A stretch of 64,000 nt of DNA, taken from NCBI RefSeq assembly GCF_014126615.1, contig NZ_CP059897.1:1-64000 (forward strand). The letters are read 5' to 3'. Each line of letters opens with the position of its first letter. Position 1 is the stretch's first letter. Under the pieces are notes generated by a model that saw nothing but the letters and a program-made list of their open reading frames with translations, did not search any database and was not told where the DNA came from. The stretch is from Ciceribacter thiooxidans. Lineage in GTDB: Bacteria > Pseudomonadota > Alphaproteobacteria > Rhizobiales > Rhizobiaceae. Shown here piece after piece: positions 45,030 to 54,343 of the stretch. Both the position numbers and the translations under genes were made by a program.

Positions 45030-45136
45030 GATTTCGACAGTGATCAAAATCAGCTCAATTGACAACGCAAAAGTGAACACCCAATGTCTTTTCCCTGACT
45101 TTGACGCGACCGAAGCTCGATAGAAGGCACTCCCGA
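45030..45136. promoter_or_regulatory. Divergent promoter region enuR / asnC-type gene
   Basis: A 107-bp AT-richer gap between divergent starts. The 9-mer TTGTCATGA (45023-45031) straddles the enuR start and matches the complement of a half-site in front of ehuA. CAATTGACAA lies nearby (45055-45064). These are candidates for autoregulation by EnuR and perhaps for the AsnC protein. Confidence 0.45.
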
Positions 45137-45619
45137 ATGAAACTCGACGCGATCGATCTGCGCATCCTTGAGGCGATCCAGGCCGACGGCCGGATCACCA
45201 AGCTGGCGCTCGCCGAACGCGTCGGGCTGTCACCGACACCCTGCTGGATGCGGCTTCGGAAACTCGAAAAAGCCGGTATCGTGACCGGCTATCATGCACG
45301 CGTTGCCGTGCGTCAGGTTGCGCCCGTCACCAACGTCATGATGGAGGTCACGCTCGCAAATCACCGCCAGGCGGATTTCGACCGCTTCGAGCGCGTGGTC
45401 GCGACAATCCCCGAAATCGTCGCCTGCTGGTCGGTCGGCGGCGGTGTCGACTACATCCTGAAGTTCATGACCCGCGATATCGACGCCTACCAGCGACTGG
45501 TCGACGAACTGCTGGCGCGCGAGCTCGGCATCGACCGCTATTTCACCTACATCGTCACGAAGACCGTGAAAGACGAGACCATCCTGCCGCTCGCCACGCT
45601 GTTGCCGCAAGCCGGGTAA
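45137..45619 (+). CDS. AsnC/Lrp-family regulator of the ectoine cluster (DoeX-like)
   Basis: A 160-residue Lrp-type regulator: HTH LDAIDLRILEAIQADGRITK through LSPTPCWMRLRKLEKAGIV, then a RAM ligand-binding domain (VACWSVGGGVDYILKFMTRD). Genes of this type accompany doe genes in many bacteria (doeX in Halomonas). ATG 45137 begins at the conserved HTH; an upstream in-frame ATG adds only basic residues. doeC follows after 181 bp, a gap with no visible gene. Confidence 0.88.
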   Translation: MKLDAIDLRILEAIQADGRITKLALAERVGLSPTPCWMRLRKLEKAGIVTGYHARVAVRQVAPVTNVMMEVTLANHRQADFDRFERVVATIPEIVACWSVGGGVDYILKFMTRDIDAYQRLVDELLARELGIDRYFTYIVTKTVKDETILPLATLLPQAG

Positions 45620-45800
45620 GATCGACCGGGCCACCCACAGCACCGGCACCGTGTCAGCCGTGTCGGGCGCTCTCATGCCGAGACAATCTCTCTTACGATC
45701 CGGGCAACTTTGGTCAAAGTCTCTCTCCACGCACAGCTGATTGGACAATCTCTCGCGCCAAGCGTGGCAATCTTCCCGCACCAAGTCGAGGAGATACGAG

Positions 45801-47297
45801 ATGACCGCCGTCTTTGCGCGCACAGCCTTTCACGACGCTCTTAAACACCTGAGCGACCCGCAATTGCTGCGGGAACTCGCCTATATCGGTGGACGCTGGG
45901 TCGCCGGCGAAGCCGGGAGGACGCGGGAAGTCCGCGATCCTTCGACCGGTGCGACTCTCGCCTTCGTCGCGGCACTCGACGGCGCCCAGGTATCAGAGGC
46001 CGTCGACGCTGCAGAACAGGCTTTCAAGTCCTGGCGTGACATGCTCCCACAGGCACGCGCCGCGATCCTTCGTCGGTGGCACGACCTGATGCATGCCGCC
46101 AAGGACGATCTCGCCCTGCTGATGACGCTCGAGCAGGGCAAGCCACTCGCTGAATCGCGCGGTGAGATCGACTATGCCGCGTCCTTCCTCGAATGGTATG
46201 GCGAGGAGGGTAAGCGGCTCAACGCCGAAAGCGTGACGAGCCATCTCCCCGGAGCCGAAATGTTCGTCCGTAGGGAGGCACTCGGCGTCGTCGGGATCGT
46301 CACTCCGTGGAACTTCCCGTCCGCGATGATCACCCGCAAGGCGGCCGCAGCGCTTGCTGCGGGCAATACCGTCGTCGCGCACCCGTCCTCCGAAACACCG
46401 CTTTCCGCACTCGCCCTGGCACAACTCGGTGAACGGGCGGGTCTTCCGGCCGGCGTCTTCAACGTTCTCACCGGCGATGCCGCGACGATCGTCGGGCACA
46501 TGAGCCGCGATGCCCGCATCCGCGCCATGAGCTTCACGGGGTCGACCGAGATCGGCAGGCTGATTGCAGGCCAGTGCGCACCGACCATGAAACGCCTCGT
46601 CATGGAACTTGGCGGGCACGCCCCGCTGATCGTCTTCGCCGACGCCGATGTGGAAAAGGCGGCCGACATCGCGATTGCCGCCAAGTTTGCGACCTCGGGG
46701 CAAGACTGCCTCGCCGCCAACCGCATCTATGTCGAGCACCCCGTTCTCAAGGCTTTCGAGGAGGCCTTCGCCGCGCGGATCGCGCGCCTCAAGACGGGTT
46801 CGGGCCTGGAGCCAGATACCGATATCGGACCACTGATGCATGAGCGCGCGATCGCCAAGGTCGAAGAACACGTAGCCGACGCGTTGAAAAGAGGGGCGAA
46901 GCTTGTCGTCGGCGGCAAGCGCCATCCCGCGGGGCCGCTCTTCTTCCAGCCGACGCTGCTGACCGATGTGCCCGACGATGCCCTCGTAATGTGGGAGGAG
47001 ACGTTCGGCCCCGTGGCCGCCGTCACCGCCTTCGATACCGAGGACGAGGTCATCGCCCGCGCCAACAACACCGAATACGGCCTCGTCGCCTACGTCGTCA
47101 CCGAAAACGGAGCGCGCCAGATGCGGCTTGCCCGCGCGCTCGAATACGGAATGGTGGCAATCAACCGTGTGAAGATTACCGGGGGACCAATCCCCTTCGG
47201 AGGCTGGAAACAGTCGGGCCTTGGACGCGAGGGATCGCGCCACGGCATGGAGGCCTTCACCGAGCTCAAATACCTCTGCATCGACACCGCCGCTTGA
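45801..47297 (+). CDS. doeC: DoeC, aldehyde dehydrogenase (aspartate-semialdehyde oxidation in ectoine breakdown)
   Basis: A 498-residue NAD(P)-dependent aldehyde dehydrogenase of the succinate-semialdehyde type. Catalytic glutamate in MELGGHAPLIVF, catalytic cysteine in TSGQDCLAANRIYV, and the C-terminal GGWKQSGLGREGSRHG. In the doe pathway it oxidises L-aspartate beta-semialdehyde to aspartate. ATG 45801 follows GAGGAGATACGAG. doeD starts 23 bp downstream. Confidence 0.9.
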   Translation: MTAVFARTAFHDALKHLSDPQLLRELAYIGGRWVAGEAGRTREVRDPSTGATLAFVAALDGAQVSEAVDAAEQAFKSWRDMLPQARAAILRRWHDLMHAAKDDLALLMTLEQGKPLAESRGEIDYAASFLEWYGEEGKRLNAESVTSHLPGAEMFVRREALGVVGIVTPWNFPSAMITRKAAAALAAGNTVVAHPSSETPLSALALAQLGERAGLPAGVFNVLTGDAATIVGHMSRDARIRAMSFTGSTEIGRLIAGQCAPTMKRLVMELGGHAPLIVFADADVEKAADIAIAAKFATSGQDCLAANRIYVEHPVLKAFEEAFAARIARLKTGSGLEPDTDIGPLMHERAIAKVEEHVADALKRGAKLVVGGKRHPAGPLFFQPTLLTDVPDDALVMWEETFGPVAAVTAFDTEDEVIARANNTEYGLVAYVVTENGARQMRLARALEYGMVAINRVKITGGPIPFGGWKQSGLGREGSRHGMEAFTELKYLCIDTAA

Positions 47298-47320
47298 ACC
47301 GGACTACGAAAGGAAAGACC

Positions 47321-48697
47321 ATGCTCGAACGAAGCAACGAACTCACCGCCTGGGACCGTGATCACTTCTTCCACCCCTCCACCCACATGGGGATGCACGC
47401 GCGCGGTGAAACCCCGACCCGCGTCATCGGCGGCGGAGACGGCGTCTACATCACCGACACGACCGGCAAGCGGAGCCTCGATGCCTTCGCCGGCCTATAC
47501 TGCGTCAATGTCGGCTACGGACGCGAAAAGATCACCGATGCCATCGCCGAGCAGGCGAAGAACCTCGCCTATTATCACGCCTATGTCGGACACGGCACGG
47601 AGGCATCGATCCGCCTTGCCAAGATGATCATCGACCGGGCGCCGGAGGGCATGAGCCGCGTGTATTTCGGGCTTTCCGGCTCGGACGCCAACGAAACCAA
47701 CATCAAGCTAATCTGGTACTACAACAATATCCTCGGCCGCCCGGAGAAGAAGAAGATCATCTCGCGCTGGCGCGGCTATCACGGTTCGGGCGTAATGACC
47801 GGCTCGCTGACCGGGCTCCGGCTATTCCACAACGCCTTCGACCTGCCGCGCGCGCCAGTCCTGCACACGGAGGCACCCTATTACTTCCGCCGCCCTGATC
47901 GTTCGATGAGCGAAGAGCAATTTGCGCAATACTGCGCCGACAAGCTGGAAGAGATGATCCTCGCGGAAGGACCCGACACGATCGCCGCCTTCATCGGTGA
48001 GCCGATCCTCGGCACCGGTGGCATCGTGCCGCCGCCCAAGGGCTACTGGGAGAAGATCCAGGCGGTCCTTCGCAAATACGACATCCTGCTCGTCGCCGAC
48101 GAGGTCGTCACCGGCTTCGGTCGCCTCGGCACCATGTTCGGCTCGGATCATTACGGCATCACGCCCGACCTCATCACCATTGCCAAGGGCCTGACCTCGG
48201 CCTACGCGCCGCTATCGGGCACGATCGTGTCGGACAAGGTCTGGCAGGTGCTGGTGAAGGGATCGGACGAGCTGGGGCCGATCGGCCACGGCTGGACCTA
48301 TTCGGCGCATCCGATCTGCGCCGCGGCCGGCGTTGCCAATCTCGAGCTCATCGATGAGCTCGACCTTGTGGAAAATGCCGGTTCGACCGGCGCCTATTTC
48401 CGTGCCGAATTGCAGAAGGCCGTCGGCGACCACCGCAACGTCGGGGAAGTCCGCGGCGACGGCCTGATGGCTGCCGTGGAATTCGTCGAGGACCGCGACG
48501 ACCGCAAGTTCTTCGACCCGGCAGCGAAGGTCGGCCCGCAGATCGCGGCAGCGCTCCTCGAACGCGGCGTCATCGGCCGCGCCATGCCGGAAGGCGACAT
48601 TCTCGGCTTCGCCCCGCCGCTCTGCCTGACACGCGAGGAAGCCGATACCGTCGTGAAGGCGACGGCGGACGCGATCGGCAGCGTGCTTGGCCGCTAA
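47321..48697 (+). CDS. doeD: DoeD, L-2,4-diaminobutyrate transaminase
   Basis: A 458-residue class III aminotransferase. PLP-lysine region TIAKGLTSAYAPLS, aspartate motif LLVADEVVTGFGRLG, and the N-terminal aromatic HFFHPSTHMGMHARGE. It converts diaminobutyrate to aspartate semialdehyde, feeding DoeC. It lies with doeC on the plus strand, away from doeAB, so the ectoine pathway is split into two transcripts around enuR. Confidence 0.9.
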   Translation: MLERSNELTAWDRDHFFHPSTHMGMHARGETPTRVIGGGDGVYITDTTGKRSLDAFAGLYCVNVGYGREKITDAIAEQAKNLAYYHAYVGHGTEASIRLAKMIIDRAPEGMSRVYFGLSGSDANETNIKLIWYYNNILGRPEKKKIISRWRGYHGSGVMTGSLTGLRLFHNAFDLPRAPVLHTEAPYYFRRPDRSMSEEQFAQYCADKLEEMILAEGPDTIAAFIGEPILGTGGIVPPPKGYWEKIQAVLRKYDILLVADEVVTGFGRLGTMFGSDHYGITPDLITIAKGLTSAYAPLSGTIVSDKVWQVLVKGSDELGPIGHGWTYSAHPICAAAGVANLELIDELDLVENAGSTGAYFRAELQKAVGDHRNVGEVRGDGLMAAVEFVEDRDDRKFFDPAAKVGPQIAAALLERGVIGRAMPEGDILGFAPPLCLTREEADTVVKATADAIGSVLGR

Positions 48698-48714
48698 CCA
48701 TATGGTGTCGTGGT

Positions 48715-48733
48715 GCCCGGCGTTCGTCCGGGC
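48715..48733 (+). terminator. Hairpin between convergent doeD and the sensor-kinase gene
   Basis: GCCCGG (48715-48720) and CCGGGC (48728-48733) form a stem around CGTTCGT, 17 bp after the doeD stop. A near-identical element follows dsbA at 55088-55106. Both lie between convergent genes, fitting a bidirectional terminator-like or dispersed palindromic element. The T-run is weak. Confidence 0.4.
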
Positions 48734-48783
48734 CCCATCTCCTTTTCGAAGCCCGTCGCGATGCCTCCGCCCGCGGCGGGCAA

Positions 48784-50208
48784 CTACAAATTCTCGCCGG
48801 CGGCTGCCTGCCGACCGGGACCAGCATCGGGCACCGGCCGATCATGCGGGAAGCGCATCCTGACCACGAATCCCTCAGCCGTCTTCTCGAACGCCATGTC
48901 GCCGCCCAGGCGGTCAAGTGCCATCCGGACGATCGAGAGCCCGAGACCGCTACCATGGCCCGCGGGATGCGCGCCCCTGAAGAAGCGTTCCGTCACACGT
49001 GCCTCCTCCGCGGCGGAGATTCCGTGACCCTGGTCCGTGATTACGACGACGGCGTCGTCTCCGCTCCGAAAAACCTTGCAGCTGACTTCGCTCCCGCGCG
49101 GTGAATGCTGGATTGCATTCTCCATAACGTTGCGGAGCGCCAGCTGCACCAATGTGCGATCCGCCTTTACCATCACTGCCGTAGGATCGTGCTCGCCCCA
49201 CGCGCGGGCGACACGAACCTCGCCTGCAGTCAGGAGAGGCTCGAGGTCCGAGGCAATCTCGCTGAGCAGCGAATGAAGATCGACGGCATCGTCCACAGGC
49301 GCCGACACCGCGGAGTCGACCGCGGCGAGATCGATGAGCTGGCGGACCATTCGGCTGGTGCGGTCGACGCTCGTCGATATCCGGGAAAGCGCATCGCGTT
49401 GGACCTTCGGATCGTCTGTACGCAGGGCGATCTGGGCCTGGGTCTTCAATCCGGCAAGCGGCGTCTTCAGCTCGTGCGCGGCATAAGCCGTGAAGCTCCG
49501 CTCCCGCTCGCGCGCCTCAGCGACCCGCCCGAACAGACTGTTCAGCGCATGGAGGACGGGCCGGATCTCGCCCGGGGCGGCCCTGTCGTCGATCGGATGC
49601 AGTTCGGTCGCCGATCGCCCGGACAAACCTACGGCAATGCGCGTGAGCGGCGCCAGGCCGCGACCGACACTCAGCCAGATCAGCAGCGCCAGAACGGGCA
49701 GTATGATAATCCCCGGCAAGAGGAGCCCCTTCATGACGTCGCCGATCAGGCGTTCGCGGATCTCCAGACTGTCGCCGACAAGCACGCGCACGCCGAGTGC
49801 CGGGTTCACCACCGCGTACACGCGCCAACGCTGTCCGTCGATTTCGGTCTCCTTGAAGCCGCTGGTGTGGTCGGCCAACGAGGTCTCGGGGGCACTTTCG
49901 GATCGGCTGACGAGACTGCCCTCCAGCGACCAGATCTGGCAGGAGAGTTGGCGGCTATAATTGCCACTCGCCTTTTCGAACGGCGCCGGAAGTGGCTTGT
50001 CCGTGGCAACACCCACAGCCGCGGCGGCATCGACCCTGTGGTCGGAGATGAGCGAACTCACCATCCGGGCCGCCTCCATCAGCCGGGCGTCCAGTACTCG
50101 CTCGACCTCGGCCTGGGTACTGGCATAGATCCAGACCGCGGCAAAGAGCCAGACGGCACTGGTGGTCGCAAGCAATATAGTGAAAAGCCGGATCCGCATC
50201 GAGTTCAT
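48784..50208 (-). CDS. Sensor histidine kinase (PmrB/QseC-like)
   Basis: A 474-residue membrane sensor. First helix LFTILLATTSAVWLFAAVWIY (shown in part), periplasmic region about 30-165, second helix near 170-190 (IIILPVLALLIWLSVG), then H-box YAAHELKTPLAGLKTQ, N-box NVMENAIQHSPRG, G1 ITDQGHGIS and G2 GSGLGLSIVRM. Its start shares one base with the response-regulator stop, so the pair is co-expressed. It is divergent from the dsbD redox operon. The signal is unknown; an envelope redox or metal cue is plausible from context. Confidence 0.9.
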   Translation of the reverse strand: MNSMRIRLFTILLATTSAVWLFAAVWIYASTQAEVERVLDARLMEAARMVSSLISDHRVDAAAAVGVATDKPLPAPFEKASGNYSRQLSCQIWSLEGSLVSRSESAPETSLADHTSGFKETEIDGQRWRVYAVVNPALGVRVLVGDSLEIRERLIGDVMKGLLLPGIIILPVLALLIWLSVGRGLAPLTRIAVGLSGRSATELHPIDDRAAPGEIRPVLHALNSLFGRVAEARERERSFTAYAAHELKTPLAGLKTQAQIALRTDDPKVQRDALSRISTSVDRTSRMVRQLIDLAAVDSAVSAPVDDAVDLHSLLSEIASDLEPLLTAGEVRVARAWGEHDPTAVMVKADRTLVQLALRNVMENAIQHSPRGSEVSCKVFRSGDDAVVVITDQGHGISAAEEARVTERFFRGAHPAGHGSGLGLSIVRMALDRLGGDMAFEKTAEGFVVRMRFPHDRPVPDAGPGRQAAAGENL

Positions 50209-50867
50209 CAGATCGCCCTCAGTCGATACCCGGCACCCCGGACGGTTTCGATGAAGTCCGCGCCCAATTTGGATCGCAGCTTGTGCACGTGAACCTCAAT
50301 CGTGTTGCTCTCCACCTCTTCCTGCCAGCCATAGAGTTTCTGCTCCAGCAGGGACTTCGACTGGATCACACCCGGCGCCTCCATGAGCGCCTGAAGGATG
50401 ACGAACTCCCGTCGGGAGAGCGAGACGGTCGCGCCCTCCCTTGTGGCGATCATTCGTGCGGGATCGAGCGCCACTCCGTTCCAGCTAAGAGTGCTCTCTG
50501 CTCTCCCCTGGCCGCGGCGAACGATGGCCCGCAGCCTTGCCGCCACCTCGTCGAGATCGAACGGCTTGCCGAGATAGTCATCAGCGCCCGCGTCCAATCC
50601 GGCGATCCGATCCCTCACCTCGTCCTTTGCAGTCAGGAGAAGGACGGGCGTGCGATCCTTCGCGGCACGCATCGTTGAAAGGACATCCAGCCCTGAACCG
50701 TCGGGAAGCATCTGGTCGAGGATCACCGCATCAAATGTGTCGGCGGCGACGGCGGCCTCCGCGTCGGCAGCTGTCGTCACGGCATCGACGGTGAAGCCGC
50801 ACAATTGCAGGCCCACCTTGAGCCCGTCCAGCAGGATTTCGTCGTCTTCAACGACCAGCAGGCGCAT
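50208..50867 (-). CDS. OmpR-family response regulator (PmrA/QseB-like)
   Basis: A 219-residue regulator: receiver domain with phospho-acceptor aspartate in VILDQMLPDGSG (about residue 51), conserved LLLTAKDEVRDRIAGLDAGADDYLGKPF (T and K switch residues; shown by its parts), and a C-terminal winged helix ending HVHKLRSKLGADFIETVRG. The subfamily resembles QseB/PmrA. A matching PmrA-type DNA box lies 43 bp upstream of its own start and points toward dsbD. Confidence 0.9.
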   Translation of the reverse strand: MRLLVVEDDEILLDGLKVGLQLCGFTVDAVTTAADAEAAVAADTFDAVILDQMLPDGSGLDVLSTMRAAKDRTPVLLLTAKDEVRDRIAGLDAGADDYLGKPFDLDEVAARLRAIVRRGQGRAESTLSWNGVALDPARMIATREGATVSLSRREFVILQALMEAPGVIQSKSLLEQKLYGWQEEVESNTIEVHVHKLRSKLGADFIETVRGAGYRLRAI

Positions 50868-50909
50868 TCGATCCTCGTTCTCGTTCTCCGGCCTCCGTGC
50901 ACCACCGAC

Positions 50910-50926
50910 CTTAAGGCTGCCTTAAG
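50910..50926 (+). promoter_or_regulatory. PmrA-type box (CTTAAG-N5-CTTAAG) upstream of dsbD
   Basis: CTTAAG occurs at 50910-50915 and 50921-50926, separated by GCTGC and followed by GTT. The 11-bp repeat period and sequence match the known PmrA/BasR box. It is 48 bp before the dsbD start and between divergent RR and dsbD genes, so the adjacent PmrA/QseB-like regulator probably binds here and activates the redox operon and perhaps itself. Confidence 0.7.
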
Positions 50927-50973
50927 GTTGGCGGGGGAGACCGCCTGCGCACATCAGCAACGGAGCAGAGAGT

Positions 50974-52829
50974 TTGCGCGTTCTTCTGTCGGTTTCATGT
51001 CTCATCCTTGCGTTCGCCACCGCGGCGCTCGCAAGTCCCGTGGGGGCGCCCCTGCCCATGGAGCGGGCCTTCCGGCTTAGCGCCCATCGCGATCGTGGCG
51101 ACGTCGTACTCAACTGGCAGATCGAAGACGGCTATTATCTCTATCGCGAATACCTGACTGTGATTGCCGACGGCCCGTCGCCTCAGGTGGAAACGCCGTC
51201 GGGCGTTATCAAGGATGATCCGGGCTTCGGAAGCACCGAGGTCTATTACGGAAACGTCAATGCAACCGTCGTCGAGCCTCCCGCCGGCACGTTGAAGGTG
51301 ACCTATCAGGGCTGCCAGGACGGTGGTCTCTGCTATCCTCCGACCACCGTCGAGCTGGACCCGTCGGCGCTTCCGCTCTCAGCCTCGACCAGCAAACCGG
51401 GTCGAGAATTGGCAATCTCTGCACCACAGACGAAGGCCGTTTTTCAATCGGTTCCCGATGTTGCGTCATTCCCGTCGACCGGGACGGGTATCCGCGTGGC
51501 TGACGCCCCGTCCGGCGGCATGGTCGGAGCCCTCCTCGATCGGGGCGGCACTCTTCTGCTTCTGGCCGGGTTCCTCGGTTTCGGAGTCCTCCTCGCCTTC
51601 ACCCCGTGCGTCTTTCCGATGTATCCGATCCTCGCCGCCACGCTCGCGCGCGAGGGTGAGAGGCTCTCGGCCGGCCGGGGATTTGCACTGTCGTCGAGCT
51701 ATGTCGTCGCGCTTGCCGCAGCCTTCAGTATCCTCGGCGTGACGGCGGCATGGTCGGGTCAGAACTTTCAGGCCGCGCTCCAGTCAACGACCGCAACCAT
51801 TCTGCTGGCCGCCCTCTTCGTGGCGCTCGCATTGTCGAATTTCGGACTGTTCGAACTTCAGCTTCCGGCCTCCGTAAGAAGTGCCTTTGGAAAACAGCGC
51901 ACGGGCCGGAGTTCCCTCGTCTCGTCAGCGGCCCTCGGTTTCTCTTCCGCTCTCGTCATCGGCCCGTGTGTAACCGCACCGCTTGCCGGCGCCCTTCTCT
52001 ATATCGCCCAGACCGGCAACGTGGCACTCGGAGCGGCTTCTCTCTTTGCGCTGGGCATCGGAAAGGGTATTCCGCTGATCCTCATGGGCACTTTCGGCAC
52101 GGGCCTGCTGCCACGCGCAGGGCGATGGATGGAGCGCGTCCGCCAGGTCTTCGGGTTCATCTTTCTTGGAACCTCACTCTGGTTCGTCGACCATCTACTG
52201 CCGCCCGGTATCGGACTGGCGCTGTGGTCGGCGCTGCTCATCACTTTCGCGGTCTTCATCGGAACCTTCGACCAATTGCCACCGGATGCCGGGGCGGTCC
52301 CCGTCTTGCGAAGGCTGCTGGGATTCTAGCCGGGTTCTACGGGCTCCTGCTTGCCGTCGGCGCCGCTTCGGGTTCGGCGAACCCTCTCAATCCATTGGCA
52401 GCCTTTACGGCAAGACCAGCGGACGTCTTGTCGAAACCGGACGAGATCAGCAAGGCATCCTTTCAGGAGGTCGGTTCTTCCACCGAACTGTCATCGCTCC
52501 TCACGCAAACCGCGGATGCTCGGGCGAGGCCGGCGCTCGTCTACTTCACGGCCGAATGGTGCGTCACTTGCAGAGCGATCGAGCGATCCGTCCTTCCGGC
52601 GCCCGCGGTTGCGAACGCCCTTCGGGATGTCCGTCTCGTCGCCGTCGATCTCACGAACCTCACGGACGAGAAGCGATCCCTGATGAAGGAGCTGCAGGTC
52701 GTCGGGCCCCCGACAATGCTGTTCCTTTCGAACGACCTCCGTGAAAAGCCCTCGACGCGTCTCGTCGGCGAAATCTCCTCAGAGGCCGTCGTCGCCTCGG
52801 CGGGCAACATCATGGAACGCGCGCCATGA
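50974..52829 (+). pseudogene. dsbD: dsbD, thiol:disulfide interchange protein, one frameshift
   Basis: DsbD carries electrons from cytoplasmic thioredoxin across the membrane to periplasmic thiol proteins. Part one (451 residues, TTG start at 50974) contains a signal peptide, the DsbD-alpha domain (YQGCQDGGLCYPP) and the membrane domain with its two cysteines (TPCVFPMYP, IGPCVTAPLAG). The frame then ends at a TAG at 52327-52329. One extra G in the GGG at 52320-52322 restores LRRLLGILAGFYGLLLAVGA and the C-terminal thioredoxin domain (TAEWCVTCRAIE), ending at 52829. As written the gamma domain is lost. The single homopolymer indel resembles those in the sox region. The restored stop overlaps the next start. 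Confidence 0.85.
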
Positions 52830-53641
52830 ATGCCGTCGCCATCGGTCCTCTCGTCTTCGATGCCGAACGGTTCGCCGCCATTGCAGGTCTGGTCACGTTT
52901 CTCGGCCTGACGTCTTTTCTCGCCTGGCGCGTGGACGACAAACTCGCCCGCTGGTCGACATGGACCGCCTTTTCCGGCGTGGCCGGCGCGCGGGCGGTGC
53001 ATGTGCTGCAGCACCTGGACGGTTTCCTCTCCGAACCATGGCGGATCTTCGCCCTTTGGCAGGGCGGCTTTTCCTGGGCCGAAGGAGCCGGGGCCGTTGT
53101 CACGATGATGGTCATCCTGTTCATCCGGGACCGGCGGCTCTTTACCTGGGCGGCGGCAAGTGTCGTTGCAGGGGTCACAATCACGGGGGCGACCGCCTTC
53201 CTGACGCTCTCCCGGACGCATGCTCCACCCCCTGACGTCACCTTGCAGAGCCTCACAGGAGATCGGATCACAATCGGCGGCGGAGGCCGGCCGATCGTTC
53301 TCAACCTTTGGGCCACATGGTGCCCGCCATGCCGGCGCGAACTGCCAATGATGGCGGAGATTGCCGACGGGGCGACCGGCGCCGATTTCCTCTTTGCCAA
53401 TCAGGGGGAGCAATCGGCGCAGGTGGACAGGTATCTCCGGGGCCAGCGCCTGACGCTCCGCAAGGTCGTTCTAGACACGCAGATGACGCTCAGCCGCCAT
53501 TACAGTGCGGTCGGACTGCCCGCGACCCTCTTTCTCGCAGATGACGGAACGGTGATGGCCTCCCATCTCGGCGAAATCTCTCGCGAGGTTCTCATCCAGC
53601 AAATTGAACGACTGACAGACCGAGAAGGAAACTTGCAATGA
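52826..53641 (+). CDS. Membrane-anchored TlpA-like thioredoxin fused to an Lgt-like N-terminal domain
   Basis: A 271-residue fusion. Residues 1-130 are membrane helices that resemble part of prolipoprotein diacylglyceryl transferase ([14 protein letters not shown], then [16 protein letters not shown]). The Lgt HGGL box corresponds to AEGA here, so the catalytic histidine is missing. Residues 140-270 form a TlpA/ResA thioredoxin domain with [13 protein letters not shown] and cis-proline GLPATLFL. It probably reduces periplasmic cysteines using electrons from DsbD. The start overlaps the restored dsbD stop, and its stop overlaps the transpeptidase start. Confidence 0.82.
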   Translation: MNAVAIGPLVFDAERFAAIAGLVTFLGLTSFLAWRVDDKLARWSTWTAFSGVAGARAVHVLQHLDGFLSEPWRIFALWQGGFSWAEGAGAVVTMMVILFIRDRRLFTWAAASVVAGVTITGATAFLTLSRTHAPPPDVTLQSLTGDRITIGGGGRPIVLNLWATWCPPCRRELPMMAEIADGATGADFLFANQGEQSAQVDRYLRGQRLTLRKVVLDTQMTLSRHYSAVGLPATLFLADDGTVMASHLGEISREVLIQQIERLTDREGNLQ

Positions 53642-54342
53642 CACCTGCCAATGCCACCCTGACACGATCGGGGTTGCGGCTCGGGGCCCTCTTGCTGCTC
53701 GCCGCAGGCATATCCGCCTGCTCGCAGACAGATCCGGTGCGCCCGAAAATCGAAACGCCGAAGGTGGCTGAAAGCATCGCCAGCATGTATGCGCCCATGC
53801 AGGATGGCGAGGAGACGGTGCCTGGTATCGACGTCTCGAAAATGAATCCGAAGAACGTCCGTCAGGTCGTGGACTACAAGACGGGCTATCCGCCCGGGAC
53901 CATCGTCGTCGACCCTTACGCCCGCTTCCTCTACCTCGTCATGGAGAACGGCAAGGCGATGCGTTATGGCGTCGGCGTCGCGAAGGCCGGCATGGAATTC
54001 AAGGGAGAGGCCGATATCGCGCGCAAGGCGCAGTGGCCCGGCTGGGTCCCGACCCAGAGCATGATCAAGCGAGATCCGGAACGCTACGCCCCCTTGGCGG
54101 CCGGACTGCCTGGCGGCATCAAGAACCCTCTCGGTGCGCGCGCCCTCTATCTCTATCAGGACGGCAGAGACACGCTCTACCGCATCCACGGCACCAACGA
54201 GCCGTGGTCGATCGGCAAGTCGGTTTCGTCCGGCTGCATCCGCCTGCTCAACCACGACATCATCGACCTGCATCGCCGCGTTCCGAAAGGATCGAAGGTC
54301 GTGGTGCTGGGCCCGGAAGAAACAGGAATAGGAGAAATCTGA
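53638..54342 (+). CDS. L,D-transpeptidase (YkuD/ErfK-YbiS family) lipoprotein
   Basis: A 234-residue envelope enzyme that makes 3-3 peptidoglycan crosslinks or anchors proteins to peptidoglycan. A lipobox is visible ([12 protein letters not shown]), so it is predicted to be a lipoprotein. The YkuD catalytic signature is intact: [10 protein letters not shown] followed by [11 protein letters not shown], with the active cysteine at about residue 200. Enzymes of this type need that cysteine reduced. Here it is coupled by a 4-bp overlap to a thioredoxin gene, with a DsbA/DsbG-like gene next, which suggests a dedicated redox partner set. Confidence 0.9.
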   Translation: MTPANATLTRSGLRLGALLLLAAGISACSQTDPVRPKIETPKVAESIASMYAPMQDGEETVPGIDVSKMNPKNVRQVVDYKTGYPPGTIVVDPYARFLYLVMENGKAMRYGVGVAKAGMEFKGEADIARKAQWPGWVPTQSMIKRDPERYAPLAAGLPGGIKNPLGARALYLYQDGRDTLYRIHGTNEPWSIGKSVSSGCIRLLNHDIIDLHRRVPKGSKVVVLGPEETGIGEI

Positions 54343-54343
54343 A

